The notes under the pieces were generated by a model. That model was not told the origin of the DNA. It worked only from the letters and a program-made list of their open reading frames with translations, and did not search any database. This document shows positions 63,077 through 64,000 of a stretch of 64,000 bases of DNA, one piece after another. A program made the position numbers and the translations under genes. Each line of letters begins with the position of its first letter. The stretch's first letter is position 1. This stretch comes from Pseudovibrio sp. Tun.PSC04-5.I4 (GTDB lineage Bacteria > Pseudomonadota > Alphaproteobacteria > Rhizobiales > Stappiaceae): NCBI RefSeq assembly GCF_900104145.1, contig NZ_FNLB01000006.1:4404501-4468500 (forward strand). The letters run 5' to 3'.

Positions 63077-64000
63077 TTAGGGCGCTGCCCTGAGTCTTGC
63101 CCCTCTTATCAGGCATATAATTACATATCCGGCAAGGAATCCTGCAAATACCAGTGGTAAGCCAGAAGCACCCCACGCAGAAAGAGCAATTCCCGTGGTT
63201 GCCGGGCCCACCAGTTGGCCAATGGAATACATGAGCACAAAGGCTGCATTTGCTGACGCCAGATCCCCGCCTTCAAAGCGGGCCCCCAGATGTGTGAGAC
63301 CAACTGTATAAAGACCAGCAACGACCCCACCCCAGAGGAAAAGTAGGACCAGTATGCCGATGAGGCTGCCGGAAAGCGGGATCATGAGCAAGGTGCCCAG
63401 GACACCAAAGGCACCGCAATAGATCAGAAGATGGCGCCTGTTCATACGGTCTGACAGCATGCCCAGAGGGATCTGCAGGATCATATTTCCTGCCGCCATG
63501 GCAGAGACCAGCAGGGTTGCAGTTACCGGTGTTAGTCCAATTTTGAGGCCATATAGAGGGAGCAGTGAAATACTTGATTGTTCCACAGCTCCAAAGACAA
63601 AGCCGGCGAGTGTTGCAGCCGGAGCTATCCACAAAAATGCGTAGAGCTTTGAGCTTGCTTCGCGTTCGATTCTCGGCGCGGCGTTGAAGCCAATGAGAAC
63701 CGGGAGGGCGGCGATGATGATTGCAGCGCCTGCAAGGAGGAAGGGGAGCAGTCCTGTGGTTCCTGCTAGTGCCAGCATCAAAGGACCAGATGCGAAGCCC
63801 AGAGACAGCACAGTGGCGTACACGCCCATGAGCAGGCCTCTGTGCTTGGGCGGGGCGAGCGCGTTGATCCAGAACTCTGAGAGGATGAAGGCGGATGTGG
63901 TTGCGCCATGAAACAGCAGGCGCAGGGGGAACCATGCCCAGAAATTTTCCAGAACGAAGAAAAACGGCAATGAAACACCGGCCACAAGCAGGCTTATGAG
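63077..64000 (-). CDS. Major facilitator superfamily transporter, 5' end cut by the window
   Basis: The frame runs off the right edge and ends at 63077, giving about 307 residues of the C-terminal part. It has about ten membrane segments, with the conserved loops HRGLLMGVYATVLSLGFASGP (motif B-like) and LSDRMNRRHLL (motif A in the second half). The true start is beyond the window. The substrate is unknown. An MFS gene next to rpmG is common in relatives. Confidence 0.85.
   Translation of the reverse strand, partial: LISLLVAGVSLPFFFVLENFWAWFPLRLLFHGATTSAFILSEFWINALAPPKHRGLLMGVYATVLSLGFASGPLMLALAGTTGLLPFLLAGAAIIIAALPVLIGFNAAPRIEREASSKLYAFLWIAPAATLAGFVFGAVEQSSISLLPLYGLKIGLTPVTATLLVSAMAAGNMILQIPLGMLSDRMNRRHLLIYCGAFGVLGTLLMIPLSGSLIGILVLLFLWGGVVAGLYTVGLTHLGARFEGGDLASANAAFVLMYSIGQLVGPATTGIALSAWGASGLPLVFAGFLAGYVIICLIRGARLRAAP

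Noticed and set aside
1..64000. CRISPR arrays, insertion sequences, prophage or restriction genes
   Set aside because: No regular direct repeats with spacers, transposases, integrases, phage structural genes or methylases were seen.

Overview
The window is a piece of an alphaproteobacterial chromosome, most likely a marine member of the Hyphomicrobiales close to Pseudovibrio/Stappiaceae. That placement is inference. It rests on DivK, EipB, an ATP12-type F1 assembly factor, ClpS/ClpA, RibN, PccA/PccB with linked genes, DUF3572, a TTAA-N7-TTAA CtrA-type site and moderate GC content. No phage, insertion sequence, CRISPR array or recognisable defence island is visible. Nearly all of it reads as core chromosome with small accessory patches.

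Layout. 1-8.3 kb: the 3' part of the S10/spc/alpha ribosomal cluster (rplX end, rplE, rpsN, rpsH, rplF, rplR, rpsE, rpmD, rplO, secY, adk, rpsM, rpsK, rpoA, rplQ). It is unusual in having hairpins built around several stop codons and two intrinsic terminators inside the cluster. 8.5-19.5 kb: a chemoreceptor behind a CtrA-like box, then DegP protease, RarA, a patatin-type lipase, the fluoride channel CrcB, a pseudouridine synthase, a HAD phosphatase and the ATP12 chaperone. 19.7-27.6 kb: two tandem bacterioferritins, then pccB and pccA (propionyl-CoA carboxylase). Between pccB and pccA lie three paralogous small secreted cysteine proteins and folB. A second HAD phosphatase follows pccA.

27.6-40.4 kb: an FMN riboswitch driving a RibN-type riboflavin transporter, a secreted protein with an EF-hand loop, acylphosphatase, lipB, a lone FliN/SpoA domain protein, tRNA-Leu(GAG), mgtE, a VOC protein, a thioesterase, an AT-rich orphan coiled-coil protein, an ACT-domain protein, a GGDEF-EAL protein, a ClpP-like subunit and thiE. 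40.6-54.8 kb: a class III cyclase, DUF599, a 35-residue membrane protein, DUF1489, panC, a vWA protein paired with a membrane J-domain protein, a D,D-carboxypeptidase with a SPOR domain, a phasin, clpS-clpA, azlCD, a GNAT-YoaP fusion and a HIT protein. 54.8-64 kb: an operon of RidA, GDPD and a DUF482 acetyltransferase, then eipB, an operon of DUF3572, HAD and dinB, divK, a 1-kb gene-free stretch with several possible RNA structures, rpmG, and a truncated MFS transporter.

Themes. Protein quality control recurs (DegP, ClpS/ClpA, ClpP-like, J-protein, ATP12). Envelope maintenance also recurs (EipB, D,D-carboxypeptidase, secreted small proteins), as does nucleotide signalling (cyclase, GGDEF-EAL, DivK). 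The best candidates for undescribed biology are the secreted cysteine-protein trio, the stop-codon hairpins of the ribosomal cluster, the structured gap between divK and rpmG where many relatives carry pleD, and the vWA/J-domain pair. All calls come from reading the sequence; no database search was run.
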